From Epiperipatus broadwayi (taxonomy: Eukaryota > Onychophora > Udeonychophora > Euonychophora > Peripatidae), in the NCBI GenBank assembly GCA_028023455.1, contig JAQFVV010006454.1, positions 402,001 to 466,000 of the forward strand: DNA of 64,000 nucleotides, given 5' to 3'. How positions within the stretch are numbered: the stretch's first letter is position 1; each line of letters opens with the position of its first letter. Shown here piece after piece: positions 1 through 12,359 of this stretch. The notes below the pieces were generated by a model, which did no database searches, had not been told where the DNA came from, and worked only from the letters and a program-made list of their open reading frames with translations. The translations under genes were made by a program, and so were the position numbers.

Positions 1-329
1 GCCAAGTAAATGGACATTTTCTGTGTTTTATTGTAGATGGAAGGCTATCTGCTTGGCTGGGCCAAATGGCATATTTCTAGTTATTTAGCTAGAAATAGTG
101 CTGTCAAGTGGCTGACATGATATAACAAAACACTACCATTTTTTTTTATTTATAGTGAGTTGTCTGTTTCAATTTTGTTTTAAATTGATTATTTTTAAGA
201 TTATATATGTATATTCAAATTTAAATAATTTTGCTTAAGAGCTAATTTCATTTTACTTCTCTATATTCTATTTCAAATAAAGATTTATAGACATCAGAAA
301 AATTATGAAGTGGCTCCAAATTTGCTTTA

Positions 330-510
330 TTTCATCAATCAAATTCAACCACTCTAATTTTTTAAGTCATGTTGCCAACTATATATTTATTTTTGTCAAT
401 TACAAAAAATAATTAAAAAATAATTAATTTACAAACATTTGATTTTTAAACATAGTTTATTTCAACATACAAAGACTATTTTTTTTTACTATATCAAGAA
501 ATATTAAAAT
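330..510 (+). repeat. diverged direct repeat, copy 1
   Basis: About 180 bp resembles 1084-1250 in the same orientation. Shared landmarks in the same order are a CATNTTGCCA core, GTCAATTACAAAAA, TTTGATTTTTAAACATA and TTTATTTCAA. Low complexity adds to the apparent similarity, but the order of several distinct words makes common origin likely. The family is unknown. Confidence 0.5.
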
Positions 511-1083
511 GATTAGCTTTTTCAGACTTAATTCTTTTAACCCTTTAATCTTTTTAACAGTAATTGAAAAATTATATTCTTCACCTCATCTTATATCTTC
601 TTTGTGCATTGATAAAGTTATAAAACATTAATAAATCCATCTTTCTTTTATCATTATAACAAAGTTTATTTTTTATACTCAATCAACCCTGACAGTTTTG
701 ATTGACCAGCAGACTTCACAACTAAAGTTTTATCTTGTGCTTTGGGTTAAGAATATTTTAGTGCTCAATAAACCAGTGCTGACTTGTTAATCTAATTATT
801 ACATAATATTACCACTGGGAAAAGATTATGTATATATTAGCTGGAAACAAGACAGCTAGTCAGGAAAAAAACAGTAAGATTGATTGAATTTCAAATATAA
901 TAAGCTTTGTTATGGGGTTAAAAGAAAATTGGATTTATTTAATTGCTTGAAAGATTACTATTACATTTTCCTATTATTCATTTATTTTCACTTTATTATA
1001 TTATTCAGAAAAGAATGGAATGTTATTTTTTAAATCAACTTTTTAATAATGTTTATGTGAACCATGATTTGACTTATTGTTTT

Positions 1084-1250
1084 ACTTCATCAACTAATTA
1101 AACTATTCTATTTTTTAAAATAGCCATCTTGCCATCTCCATATTTCTTTTAGTCAATTACAAAAATTAATTTACACAAATTTGATTTTTAAACATACTTT
1201 ATTTCAATTCACACAAACGATTTTTATTTTTATTGCATCTAGACATATTT
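1084..1250 (+). repeat. diverged direct repeat, copy 2
   Basis: Second copy of the repeat at 330-510, in the same orientation and about 750 bp downstream. It is slightly shorter, with several small indels. Either an old local duplication or two fragments of one unrecognised interspersed repeat. Confidence 0.5.
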
Positions 1251-4044
1251 AAATTGATTCCTGTAATCAAATAGCTTACTCTGAATATCTTTAGAAGAAC
1301 GATAAATTTTACTATGATCCGATTCATAAATTATTTTATCTTATCTTATATCATTGGTTAAATATCGTTTACTTCTTTATTCAATATAATATTCATCTAC
1401 AGAATAATTATATATTTGAACTAGGAGTTCTAAATAATTGTAGATGTGATTTTTACTTAACAGATTCCTCCTGATGTAAAGGATGGTTCTTCAATCCAAT
1501 AATATAACCCTGGAAACAAAATTATATTCATCTTTAAAATATTTATTAAGAGAAAATTTGTAAAAACTTGTCGTTTTAATGATTCTAGAATCGATTTAAT
1601 GATATTTAGACCCCATACTTTTTTATATTAATTCAATGTTTTAATAATATGATTATCTTTAAAATGTCATTTCAAAATTCCAATGAGTGACAGCTTTGAA
1701 ATAAAAACTGTGTATTGATTACTTCATTTTTTTTTCCAATATATTATAATAAAAACTAATTGAATCAATTATCATTTTATTCAAAGAGTGTATCAATCTA
1801 TTATTTTTTCAAAAATCATATATTGCTGGATAATATTGACTTTTTTTAATAATATGTCATCTAATCTAATCTGTAAAGTATCATTGTTCTGAAAAAAAAA
1901 AAATACCTCTAGTTTTTATACACATTACAATGCCTAAAAGTTTTCTAGCGATGAATACAGCCGATGTGTAACAATTCAAGGATAGAAGCCATTCAGAATT
2001 ACAAGTCAATCCCATTAAATGCCATTCATAATGTCATCGGTAATAGCATTTAAAAAGAAATACCAAAGTTAAATTTTTTTTTTCTATTATATTTAAATTT
2101 AATATTGAAATACAAACATTTAAAAAATACTCAAAATTCACTGAATAAATTAGTTTTAATGTTATAAGCCTTTTCTTTATATAATTGAAAATTATTGCAA
2201 TATTACAACACGTAATGATTACGCAAGGTCAATGTTATATTGATTATATAGATTACAAAATTATCAATTTCCAAGAATATGTTATAAATTAAATGGCATT
2301 TTGTGCTTCTCAAAATCACATGCATTCTACTGATGTTGAAGTTAATACATACAAATTTTTGTTGGTCTCTTATTTTATTTTATTTTTTTTGTAAATGTGC
2401 ATTTTCCTGTTAAATTAGTTCACCTCATGATCGTGCCATAATGTAATTATTTGAATATAATAACTTATGCTTCAAGTTCTGGAATTCTGATAAAGATATT
2501 CAGTTATTTATTGTTGTTTGTTTGCATTTTTGCTGATGTAAAACTTCACTAGTAATAAAACTTAGCTATTTTTTCAGTTCATAACTTTCACATCTGAACA
2601 GCATCACGGAATACACCATAATTTGAATATTTCATAATATCATTTTCTCTAAATTAAACAAACACTATACAGATTTGTTTTGTTCAATAATTCACTCCTT
2701 CATTTAGATTTATGGTTACCTACGTTGTCATGAAATATATTCCTGTTAATGATAATTTTCAATAAAATAATAATGTTAATCTTAAAACATAGACTTTTAG
2801 CAGTAATTGTTATCTTACTTTTATGTTTTGATAATCAACATGGAATAAAATAGATACAGTGAGATATTTATATATGCAAAATGAATTGGCAATGTAACTT
2901 TTATATCATAAATATTTCTCATTTCACATAAATACTAGTATGGATTCTCTTCTAATTTTTAAAACAATTAACTAATTTCAACACTATATTAAAACTAAGG
3001 ACTCCCAATTTTCATATCAAGTATACATACCTATTTAGGGGTTACAAATTTGTATAATATATGTTATCCTGCATATATAAATACAAAAATGAAAAGGATA
3101 ATTACTATACATTAATTTGAAAATAAAAAAAAACATCAATGCTCAGACAATAATATTAGGGAAGTAAAATTATTTTACTGAAAGGAAATGTGTATATTTA
3201 TTGAAAACAAGATCATATATTTGAAGAACCAAGATTATATCAAATAAAGTGACAGGAGATGTCATTCACTGCATTTTAATTATTTGCCGTCCATAGGTAG
3301 TCTTCATACTTGAAAGTGAAACAGAATTCAGATTTGGAATTGTTAAAATTATTATTTGTTCTAATGTTAATTACATTAATACCATATAAATAATTTTTAT
3401 ATTTAAGTTAAATATCACTACAAAATTAGACACATGTCAGTTTTTTTTTTCAGGATTTATATGAATAAATTAATTATCAGTACATTTTGGGACCGTGCAA
3501 TCTTGTTTCCGATGGTCCTCCAATGGCAGGATTATCTTTGTGATAACAGGCTTTTATGAAGCTTACTATTTGTTTATCATTTTATAGAACTTACATGAGT
3601 TTATGAAAAAAGTATTTATGTACCACGTCTTTGCAAGCAATGTACAATGAGTTTTACAGGTAGAAATAATTTTTCAATAATTATTTGGTTTCTGTTATAG
3701 ATTCATTTAATATGCATTTACCTTCAGCCATAAAATAATTATATGAAGGTTTTGAGGTATATCTACAAAGGGCATTACTATTCATACAATGTTTATAATA
3801 ATTTGTACTCATTTTTTATTCTATTACAAATGGTTCTTCCATGTATAATCGAGTGTAATTGCTCATATTTAAGAATTACTATTAATTTTCATTCCATTAT
3901 AAATATATCAATGAATCTACTGATGATTGCAAACATACTTTTCATTTTGTTATGATATACATTAATACATAGATAGAGTAAATAAATTATATTTTTTTGT
4001 AATAATCGTTAATAAATATATGCATTATATAGTCATTCATAATT

Positions 4045-4062
4045 TATTTTTTCTCTTTTCAG
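4045..4062 (+). promoter_or_regulatory. candidate splice acceptor in receptor 5' UTR
   Basis: A T/C-rich tract ending in TTTTCAG reads like a 3' splice site. It lies 289 bp upstream of the receptor ATG, and the interval to the ATG has stops in the coding frame, so it would define the start of an untranslated exon segment joined to a remote 5' exon. Such tracts also occur by chance in AT-rich DNA. Confidence 0.3.
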
Positions 4063-4351
4063 AAAAATCTTATCAAGATTGGTTTATCTTAGAACATTAC
4101 ATCTGAAGAACATAAATCTTACCTAGTTTATCCAAGTTTTAAATGATTGGATTACTTCCTAAAAGATTTTCTAAAAAAACCATATGGTTTATTTATTGGG
4201 TTTTATTTGTCAAAAACACTTGGATATAATATATGTTTATGCTAAAATACACTAAGTGCACTGTGTATCTTATTATGTTTGCTCTCTGGTTCAACTGTGA
4301 GTTAATATTATTGCAATTCAATAAAGTGGATTTGATTTCTAATAGAACACA

Positions 4352-5647
4352 ATGCCAAATCTTTCGTGGGGAATGATTAGTTCAAATGATATCTTATTTA
4401 GCATTGCGGATTTTTTCCCATTTTCTCCAAGCAGCGGGCATACTGAAAATGGACATAGGAATTCTACTAATGAGACTATTAATACAAATCACACGGATTT
4501 CAACCTATCAAGTATAAATACCACCTTTCCTGAAAATGAAACCTACACAGAAGTACCCCCACCTTATGATCTTATACCATTAATCATAGTATCTACAATT
4601 CTTGGATTGTTGATTTTGGCTACAATTATTGGAAATGTATTTGTGATTGCAGCTATTTTATTGGAACGAAATTTGCAAAGTGTAGCCAATTACTTAATTC
4701 TTTCCCTTGCTGTGGCTGATTTAATGGTGGCCTCTTTAGTCATGCCTTTGAGTGCAGTTTATGAAGTTAGTAAATCATGGCTATTGGGGCCAGAAGTTTG
4801 TGATATGTGGATGACATTAGATGTTCTATGTTGTACTGCTTCTATTTTACATCTGGTAGCCATTGCTTTGGATCGGTATTGGGCCATAACCAATGTTGAT
4901 TACATTCATCAACGCAACTCAACCAGGATTGGTGTGATGATATTACTTGTTTGGGTTATATCATTGATTGTTTCAATTGCCCCGTTGTTTGGATGGAAGG
5001 ATCCGGATGCCAATAAGAGAATGATTCATGAAAAGCAATGTTTATATAGTCAGGATATTGCATACCAAATCTTCTCCACTTTTGCTGCATTTTATGGACC
5101 GCTTATTGTAATCTTGATTGTTTATTGGAAAATATTTAAAGCAGCGCGATCTCGAATTAGACGCAAAGTAGGGAATAACGCGCGGTCAGCTTATCGAGCT
5201 CCAGCATCCTCTACAGCTGAGACTACTGCGTTCACAACGGTGTCTTCCAGTAATACGAGCCCAGAGAAATCCAGTTCTACTAACGGATCCACTAGTCAAA
5301 CAAGTCACATGAGCGATTTCAGCAAAATGGAGATGTTACCTAAAAAGGATAAAAGAAAATTGGAATCAGCTGAAACAAAAAGAGAGAAAAAAGCTGCCAA
5401 AACTTTAGGCATCATAACGGGTGCATTTGTTGTATGTTGGTTGCCCTTTTTTGTTGTAGCACTTTTGCGGCCCATTTGCAAAGACAAATGTGATTTTAAT
5501 GACTATATGTGGAGCGTGTTTTTGTGGCTTGGCTACTTCAATTCCTTACTCAATCCTATTATTTATACCATTTTCAGTCCAGATTTTCGAAACGCCTTTA
5601 AACGTATTTTATTTGGCAAACCGAAGAGAAATCGTCCAAAACGATAG
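4352..5647 (+). CDS. 5-HT1-like serotonin receptor (class A GPCR), single exon
   Basis: A complete 431-residue receptor for serotonin, expected in the plasma membrane and, for the 5-HT1 class, coupled to Gi/o. The N-terminus (1-72) carries several N-glycosylation sequons. Seven membrane spans lie near 74-99, 112-135, 149-172, 193-213, 237-259, 351-372 and 384-408. Amine-receptor hallmarks are present: D123 (2.50), D157 (3.32, amine contact), DRY at 174-176, the C150-C230 disulfide pair, S242/T243/A246/F247 in TM5, CWLPFF at 362-367, W392 and Y395, and NPIIY at 401-405. The third loop is long (about 90 residues, Ser/Thr-rich) and the tail short and basic, without a palmitoylation cysteine, as in 5-HT1 types. 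The ATG is fixed by in-frame TAA TAG 7-12 nt upstream and has A at -3. No intron interrupts the frame. An octopamine or dopamine receptor is less likely given the TM5 pattern. Confidence 0.93.
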   Translation: MPNLSWGMISSNDILFSIADFFPFSPSSGHTENGHRNSTNETINTNHTDFNLSSINTTFPENETYTEVPPPYDLIPLIIVSTILGLLILATIIGNVFVIAAILLERNLQSVANYLILSLAVADLMVASLVMPLSAVYEVSKSWLLGPEVCDMWMTLDVLCCTASILHLVAIALDRYWAITNVDYIHQRNSTRIGVMILLVWVISLIVSIAPLFGWKDPDANKRMIHEKQCLYSQDIAYQIFSTFAAFYGPLIVILIVYWKIFKAARSRIRRKVGNNARSAYRAPASSTAETTAFTTVSSSNTSPEKSSSTNGSTSQTSHMSDFSKMEMLPKKDKRKLESAETKREKKAAKTLGIITGAFVVCWLPFFVVALLRPICKDKCDFNDYMWSVFLWLGYFNSLLNPIIYTIFSPDFRNAFKRILFGKPKRNRPKR

Positions 5648-5776
5648 TTTCTTAAATTAATACTTGTAATTTATTAATAATAACAATCCATTTTGGACGA
5701 TTGCAAAAATTATGACATGAGACTATGATGTCACAAGTCCTATTCATTAAATGCAGCATATTCTGTATATTAAACC

Positions 5777-5819
5777 AATAAAACGTTAGGGCTTTATCAC
5801 ACTCCCAGTAAACAATAAA
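5777..5819 (+). terminator. candidate polyadenylation signals of the receptor gene
   Basis: AATAAA occurs at 5777-5782 and again at 5814-5819, 130-172 nt after the receptor stop codon. These are the first clean hexamers downstream. AATAAA is common by chance in this AT-rich DNA, so the actual cleavage site is not established. Confidence 0.4.
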
Positions 5820-5849
5820 TAAAAAAAAAAAATGATACATCAACTTTTG

Positions 5850-8000
5850 CAATATGTTGTAAATACCACGTGATCTTACGCTATTTTAATTTTACTTGTA
5901 AAGAGTAAAAATAATTATTAAAGGGATAAATATCAAAATAAGAAATGTTATGTTTTAAATAATTCAGATTTTATTTTTATTAATGTAGCAATAAGCCATA
6001 GCAAATGCAATTAAAACAAAGATTTAGCATAAAGTTAGATCCATTTTGTAGTCATTTGCAATTTCATTAATGTTTACAAAAGCCAAAACATAACTGCATT
6101 GAATATGTATTATATAATGCATAAAATTTGATAAGTTAGTTATGTATTCAGTACTTTTATTTTTTATTGTTTATTTTAGCTTTGCCTCCCGCAAGTGTAG
6201 CTATTTTGTTTCTTTTTAATGTGGAACACTATCATACACACACAGAGAGAGGTCATTTTTATTTTAGATTATAGGAAAAAAGTTCAATCCAGTTAAAGCT
6301 TCCTTTAAGAAAACTTAATTATGTGTGCTTAAACACGGAAAACAAAAACCCTAATCTTTCCTTTATATATTCTTATTTATTTTTAATAAAAATATTTGCA
6401 ATTGAAGAGGCCAAGCCATAACCCTACGAAATACCCGTAGCAGTACTGTATATAGGGCCCACATTACGAGCGGCGTAGGGGATGTTACCGTAAAAACAAG
6501 TTGACTGTTGTATGTATACGACTTCAAATAATTCACTTTCAGTATTTATCATGTATCGAGGATTTCTTTTAATGAAATTTAGGTAGAATATTTATTTATT
6601 TATTTACTTATTATTTTGTACATATTTGTTCACTCATTTCTTTTATTGTTGTATTTTGGTTATATATGATTATGAGTAATCTAACAAAAAGTATATACAT
6701 TTCATTAATACATTGTATGCCAAATCATTGCTAAAATGTTAATAAAATTATTTTATATACTTCTTCGTAAGGATCCTTGGAAGACCCGTTGTAAATTCTT
6801 AATTTGAATGCATTAAAAAAAATTTCCTATACATTGTTATTAAAGTTTCATATGAAATTTTAAATATTATATATATTTAAGTGAACAAAACTGTACAATT
6901 AAGTGTTAATGAAAGTTCTGCAAAGAGGGCCCTAGCAAGGGCTTAAAGATAAGTATTTTAGAGTGATTTCTCATCAATAAACAGTTACCTATTCTAAATA
7001 AAAATCTGTTGTTTTAATTTTATTTTAAAATCATTAATAAAATATATTGTATATAATAAATTCACAATGTTAGTTGTTGTTGCAAATCGTTATTTTTACA
7101 ATTAGTTATCAATAATATTATGACAAAAAATAAAATGGTATACTAAGGTATGAGGGGGGGGGTCAATTAATAATTTTGGTCTCGTGAGATTGATCGCTTG
7201 AAATGGATTGTTTTTGTTTTTTTATGTTAAGTACTGGTAAAACAAAGATACTCTACTAAAACTTCCTACATGTTCAGCGTGAATAAAAATAATGAATTTA
7301 TTTGTGAAATGGAAAGAATTTGTAGATTATTAAAAATGGTTTAAAGTCAAGAAGAGATTTTTTATATTTTAATATATTGATGATGGTTAAATATGTGGTA
7401 ATGCTGATATATAGTTTAATATCTTCATCTATGAATATTTATGTATAAATATTAAAAATGATTCAGTTAAAAGAATTGAAAATATAGATTATAAAATAAT
7501 CAACAGAGTGACAATGATTTTTTTAAAATAAAATACCACAAAATGATCAAAATTATAAGCTGTAAAAAAAAAAAAACACACAGAAAGAATTAGCTGAGAG
7601 CCTAATAAAAGAATTACAAGGACTTAAAATGTATTATGTTACTAAATATTCCAACCCTCTTGTTCATTAAAAAATACTGCATACCCCTCCGTGTTTAAAT
7701 AAAGAACTTTTTCGATCTGAAATAAATAGATATTCAGATGTCATGAAAATGGAAACGAATGACTCCTATTTTTTTAATTCCATCTAATACCTAGAGAATA
7801 ATACTTAGATTACTAAAAGGATATTAAATGAACAAATTCCTCATAAAATTTTAAAAGACAAAATGCCCATTTTCATCATATTAAAATGTAGAAATTCTAT
7901 ATTTTTAGATGTAACTAAGTGAAACACATAACAGTTAATTTTGATGTTGGAAACTTGAAAAGTGTAATAAAATTAATAGACTGAATCATTTATATAATGG
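5850..8000. other. AT-rich intergenic DNA with one GC-richer islet
   Basis: No gene recognised. A short GC-richer stretch at about 6410-6500 stands out; it contains CCCTACG near 6422 and its inverse CGTAGGG near 6474, but the sequence between does not pair into a convincing hairpin. The rest is A/T runs. Confidence 0.5.
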
Positions 8001-8036
8001 GATAATGGAAAAAGTTGGACTAGGGTGGTTGTCTCT

Positions 8037-8205
8037 CAAACATATGAGATACAAATTGATGAAATTAATTTTGAAGCACAAAACATTGAAGGGACAACTG
8101 AAAGATTTAACAATAGTCCATAATCTTTTCAAACATATGAAGCTCAAAGTGATGAAATTGATTTTGGAGCACAAAATATTAAGGAAACATCTGAAAAGGT
8201 TAATA
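8037..8205 (+). pseudogene. relic of a protein repeat, two units of 31 codons
   Basis: Two copies of a 76 bp segment (8037-8112 and 8130-8205) are spaced exactly 93 bp apart, a multiple of three. Read in the frame starting at 8037, both units give similar acidic peptides: unit 1 begins QTYEIQIDEINFEAQNIE and unit 2 begins QTYEAQSDEIDFGAQNIK. One in-frame stop lies between them. Conservation of the frame suggests decayed coding sequence of a repeat protein or an element ORF. The family is not recognised. Confidence 0.4.
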
Positions 8206-8302
8206 ATAAGGTTAATTACTTAATTAATTATATATATATACACACACAATGGTAAAATGTTCAGTATAAAAATTATTTATCCACAAAGGTGTTATATAAT
8301 AC

Positions 8303-8475
8303 TATAATAATCAATCTAAATAACATTGAAATAAACAACTAATTATATTTATAATTATTTAATTATTAACATGGCTTTCATCTCTTATTGAGACCTTTTC
8401 ATTCTGGGGGGACAATTAAATAATTGTAAATATAATTAGTTGTTTGTTTCAATCTTATTATATTGATTATTATAT
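8303..8475. mobile_element. foldback MITE-like inverted repeat
   Basis: The left arm (about 8303-8363) is the reverse complement of the right arm (about 8413-8475) with scattered mismatches, around a 50 bp loop that holds a G6 run. The outer ends read TATAATAATCAAT and ATTGATTATTATA. Non-coding, under 200 bp and almost wholly palindromic, it fits a MITE. No longer target duplication than TA is evident. Confidence 0.55.
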
Positions 8476-9099
8476 GAAATCTCATATGTTTTACATGAGA
8501 CTTAGTTGAATGAGATGCGCAATTAATAGGAAGTGAACATAGAATAATAAGGGAATAACTCACCCAATTAAAAAGATCAAAATAATAATATCATAATAAG
8601 GTGCTACCTAAGTTCTAGTAAGTCAGGAATGCAAACAACACTCCTTGAGTCAAAATCAAAGTAAAACAATAAATGAGCAAAATAGTCAATTGATGGTTCA
8701 ACAAATTAATGATAAAGAATAAATTAATAATAGATATTGTTTTAAAGATAAACTAAAAACTAGTTATATAAACAAATTATAATTAAAAACTCAAGTATTG
8801 TAGTAAATGTCAAAGAAATCAATGGTTTAAATAAAGTAAGTAAAACTTTTGACTTTATAAATTGAACATAAAATGATATAATTATATTCACTGAATTAAA
8901 GATAAATACTAATACATCAGTTTAAATAAATCCTCTGGTTAAACACCATATTGCCATAAATAAACTTAAAAATAGACCAGTTCAAAGATTAACAGTATTA
9001 GTCAGTGTTAATTTGGATTTAGAGAGGATTTAGATTTTAACTTTGCAAACAAATTATTTAATTGTTTTCTTCGTTTTAAGAAAAGCATCGCGTTATTTG

Positions 9100-11650
9100 A
9101 TCACAATTTAATCCATAGCAAAAAGTAAATATATTTTAAATGTTCTACATAATATTCAAAACAAATTGCTTCAACACCCAGGTATGATAATATTTGGTGT
9201 TGATATTAATTGTAGAAATCAATATCTTCTAATCGAATTAAAGTATGAAATGAAAAAGCTGTCCACCATCTCATTACAAAATATGTATCCAACTAATGCA
9301 TAATCCTTTTTCAATAGTAAATTTTTATCACTCATTGTTTTTTGTTTGGGAGCATAAATTAAATAACGCTAAAATAAATGTATCGTTGGTGTGATTTGCT
9401 GACCATTTAATTATACAACTTGCAATTGATAAAGGAAGATAAGAGTTTTTACAAATATTAGTTAAGAAAAAATCAAACACATGACATTACATTTACAGTA
9501 TATCATATATTTAATACTTTAGTTATAATTACATATTACACAATAAGTTTAAATCTACCACTTTGTATAAATGACATAAGATATATATATATATAAAAAG
9601 AACTAAAGGAATTATTCAGAAAGAGGAAAGAAAAAATTATGTCGCAAAATCAAATTAAAAATAGGTTTTGGATAAATCCTCCAATTATTATTTTCGCTTT
9701 TTAAACCTAATTCTGAACTAATTAATAATCTACAAGAGGAATATGATAAATTATATCAATAAATTCAGCAGGCAAACCTAACCAAAAATAAAAAAAAACG
9801 AATCCCTAACTTACAATTTATGTGAAAACCAACAATTAACTATGCCAAAATTTAAATGTCTCATACAAAAAGTATTTTACAATACTAGAAACTCAAAATA
9901 AGCTTGTATCTGATTTATATATTGATGGATTATATTTTAGAATGCTGACAATCAAATTTGATAAGATTGAAAATAAAATAAAAACCTATGAAAGCACAAT
10001 TACAGGTGAACATAAACAATACATAACTGAAGAAGAAATATAAGAGGAGATTAACAAATTATATATGAAAACTTTTGGAAATAATGTAAACCCATTACGT
10101 ATTTAAACGTTTAGTTTATGTCTTGATATCAGCAATATAAAAGTTTTATAATAAGATATGTTAGCAAAAAATTGATTGGCCACACATTAATAAAATAGTA
10201 ATGTTTAGTATAGTAAAAAAAGAAGTAAACAGATATATATCATAGAAGATGTAAGAGTATCTCAATTGATGACATTGACTCTAAATTATTATGTCGAATA
10301 TTATTTAAAATATTACATCAGTTGATAGATTTAAAAATACTATCAACTCCACATCATGTTATAAAATGAAAAAAAGTAGTGAATGAGTTTTTGAAAATTC
10401 AAGCAGCAATTAAGTATGTGAGAGAATTAAAATTCATAAAATATTTTGCAATGCAAATTGAATTTAAATCAGCTTTTGATTTGGTAAAATGAACATACTT
10501 ATTTCAATTCCTAAAGCAATTGTTACTGGAACATAGATATACAGTTCAGGCAATAGACAATTATATTAAAAATAGTAACATCTCAAATAACAACTTTACA
10601 AGATATTTAGAATTTTTACTCCAGATAAAGGAATACCATAAGAATCATCATTAGCTGTTCTTTGCAGTATATATAAATAAAATGGTCAAAGATATTAAAA
10701 ACTAGGTATCAGGTGCTCATATTCCTCATTTAGGTATGAAGATATAATAATATTTTTTTCAGAATCTTTATAATATTCAAATTATGATGAATATTCTAAT
10801 TAGTTATCAAAGAAAAACAGGAACTTCTGTACAACCATTAAAATCTGTAACTTGGCAACCAGCTACATGCAGAAAAGTACTATATTATACCAGCAGCAAG
10901 CCCATCATTGTTTTAGGAATCCCACTTTATGTGGAAAACAACCAGTATAAATCAATACTTAAACAAGTTGGTATTTGATAAAATCAATTAAAAAAGTTAA
11001 AACTTTCTCATTAGTTAAGCTGTATGAAATTACTAGACAAAAATTTGTAATGCCATTGTTATAGGAGTCCTAAGTTATTACACACCCTGGATGAGCATTT
11101 TTAATATAAAGATAAATAAATTGAATTAGGATAGCAAAGAACTATATTTGGAAAAAAATCTTCACACATATTATCAATTTAAATATTATAATTACCAATT
11201 AGTCAAGGTCGCTTCAATCTTATTTATCCAAAATTATAAGTATTGTATATAAAAATTAAAAGTCAGAAGATCATTTTATGATGACTTATTTATAGCATAT
11301 AAATATCACAAAATGACTTCAACCTAAATAGTTTGATTAATATTAACTATAATGATTTTAAAAAAAAACTAATAAATACTGTTAAGTACATTTGTTCAGA
11401 AGTGTCAATGATTAATATTATTAAGAATCTTCACTGAATATATAGTCCACAATCATATATCAAATTCTGCTTCAAATTTTTAAATGGTTTTCTCACAAAC
11501 GAAAGTTGATAAAAATTAATTTGGAGCCTTCATGTATTTTTGTAAGTTGAAAGATGAAATCTTTTTTTCACTTGTTTGAAGAATGTGTAGTATTTAAACT
11601 CTTAATATTCAAAGTATTTCGTGTCCATGTTTAAATTTAAAAAAAAAAAA
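9100..11650 (+). mobile_element. highly decayed LINE (non-LTR retrotransposon)
   Basis: Fragments of one LINE appear in the right order on the plus strand but in shifting frames. An AP-endonuclease-like stretch near 9184 reads IIFGVDIN; ADHLII at about 9399-9416 resembles the endonuclease SDH box. A reverse transcriptase motif-A-like peptide EFKSAFDLVK is at 10460-10489, with RT-like fragments to about 10975. A terminal HLFEEC peptide at 11569-11586 resembles the C-terminal Cys/His region of many LINEs. An A-rich run at about 11640 may be the tail. Many stops and indels; dead. The clade cannot be assigned safely. Confidence 0.5.
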
Positions 11651-12359
11651 TATTAAAAGATTTAATCCGTAGGCCTTGCTATATGTTCTAAAATCTATAT
11701 GGTCAATAAGATATGAAATGATTTTTGATAATAAAAAATATAATTGGTTAAAAAAAACTTGACAGTGATTGGAATAAATACCTTAATAACTGTATCAGAT
11801 ACATCCCCAAAAATATAACGGAAAAGATTAAGTCAAGTAATTGTCTATCTCAATGTAAATTATGCAAATAATATAAAAATCAAAGAAGTATATATAAATA
11901 AGTATGAATATCTGTAATTTAAAATTTATATGTAAATAATTATTGTGAAAATGTATATAATTGTTGCTTTTTGTTAGTAAAGTTAAAAAGCACGTCTTAA
12001 AAATATTGGCATTACTTTTATATTGAAGAAACTTAGTGATTTCAGCTATGCATAATTAACAAACTTTTCAAATAACAGCACGAAGCTTTGACAGAATTAT
12101 CCCAAAAAACGCTATAATAATAAATGAAAAAATAGCCATTTAATAGGTACATTTTTGAAGTATTTCTGATGAAGATATAAAACACGCAATTACATATAGA
12201 AAGGCTGAAGGTGGTGAGGAGTCGTTAAAGGTATTTTTTTTTAAAAAGACATAATAAAAAATTATCTTCCAAATGATGATGTTCTTTCAGATGAGGGAAA
12301 ATATTCAATAGTAATATTGAGATTTAAGAATGTTAACAAAGAAAAATAAAAATGTTTAG

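Larger units (their letters stand above)
1..3400. other. AT-rich non-coding upstream region
   Basis: No coding potential, RNA gene or transposon domain was recognised. The sequence is A/T homopolymer-rich with frequent stops in all frames. The only internal structure seen is a diverged direct repeat (listed separately). It lies upstream of the serotonin receptor gene and could hold its regulatory DNA or first intron, but no promoter can be called. Confidence 0.6.

Noticed and set aside
3743-3955. 70-codon open frame upstream of the receptor
   Set aside because: Composition is that of random AT-rich DNA, with no motif, and there is no splice link to the receptor.
5305-5487. Minus-strand open frame within the receptor gene
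   Set aside because: A shadow of the well-supported plus-strand receptor frame.
6410-6500. Structured RNA or hairpin in the GC-richer islet
   Set aside because: Only seven base pairs at the ends are complementary; the interior does not pair.
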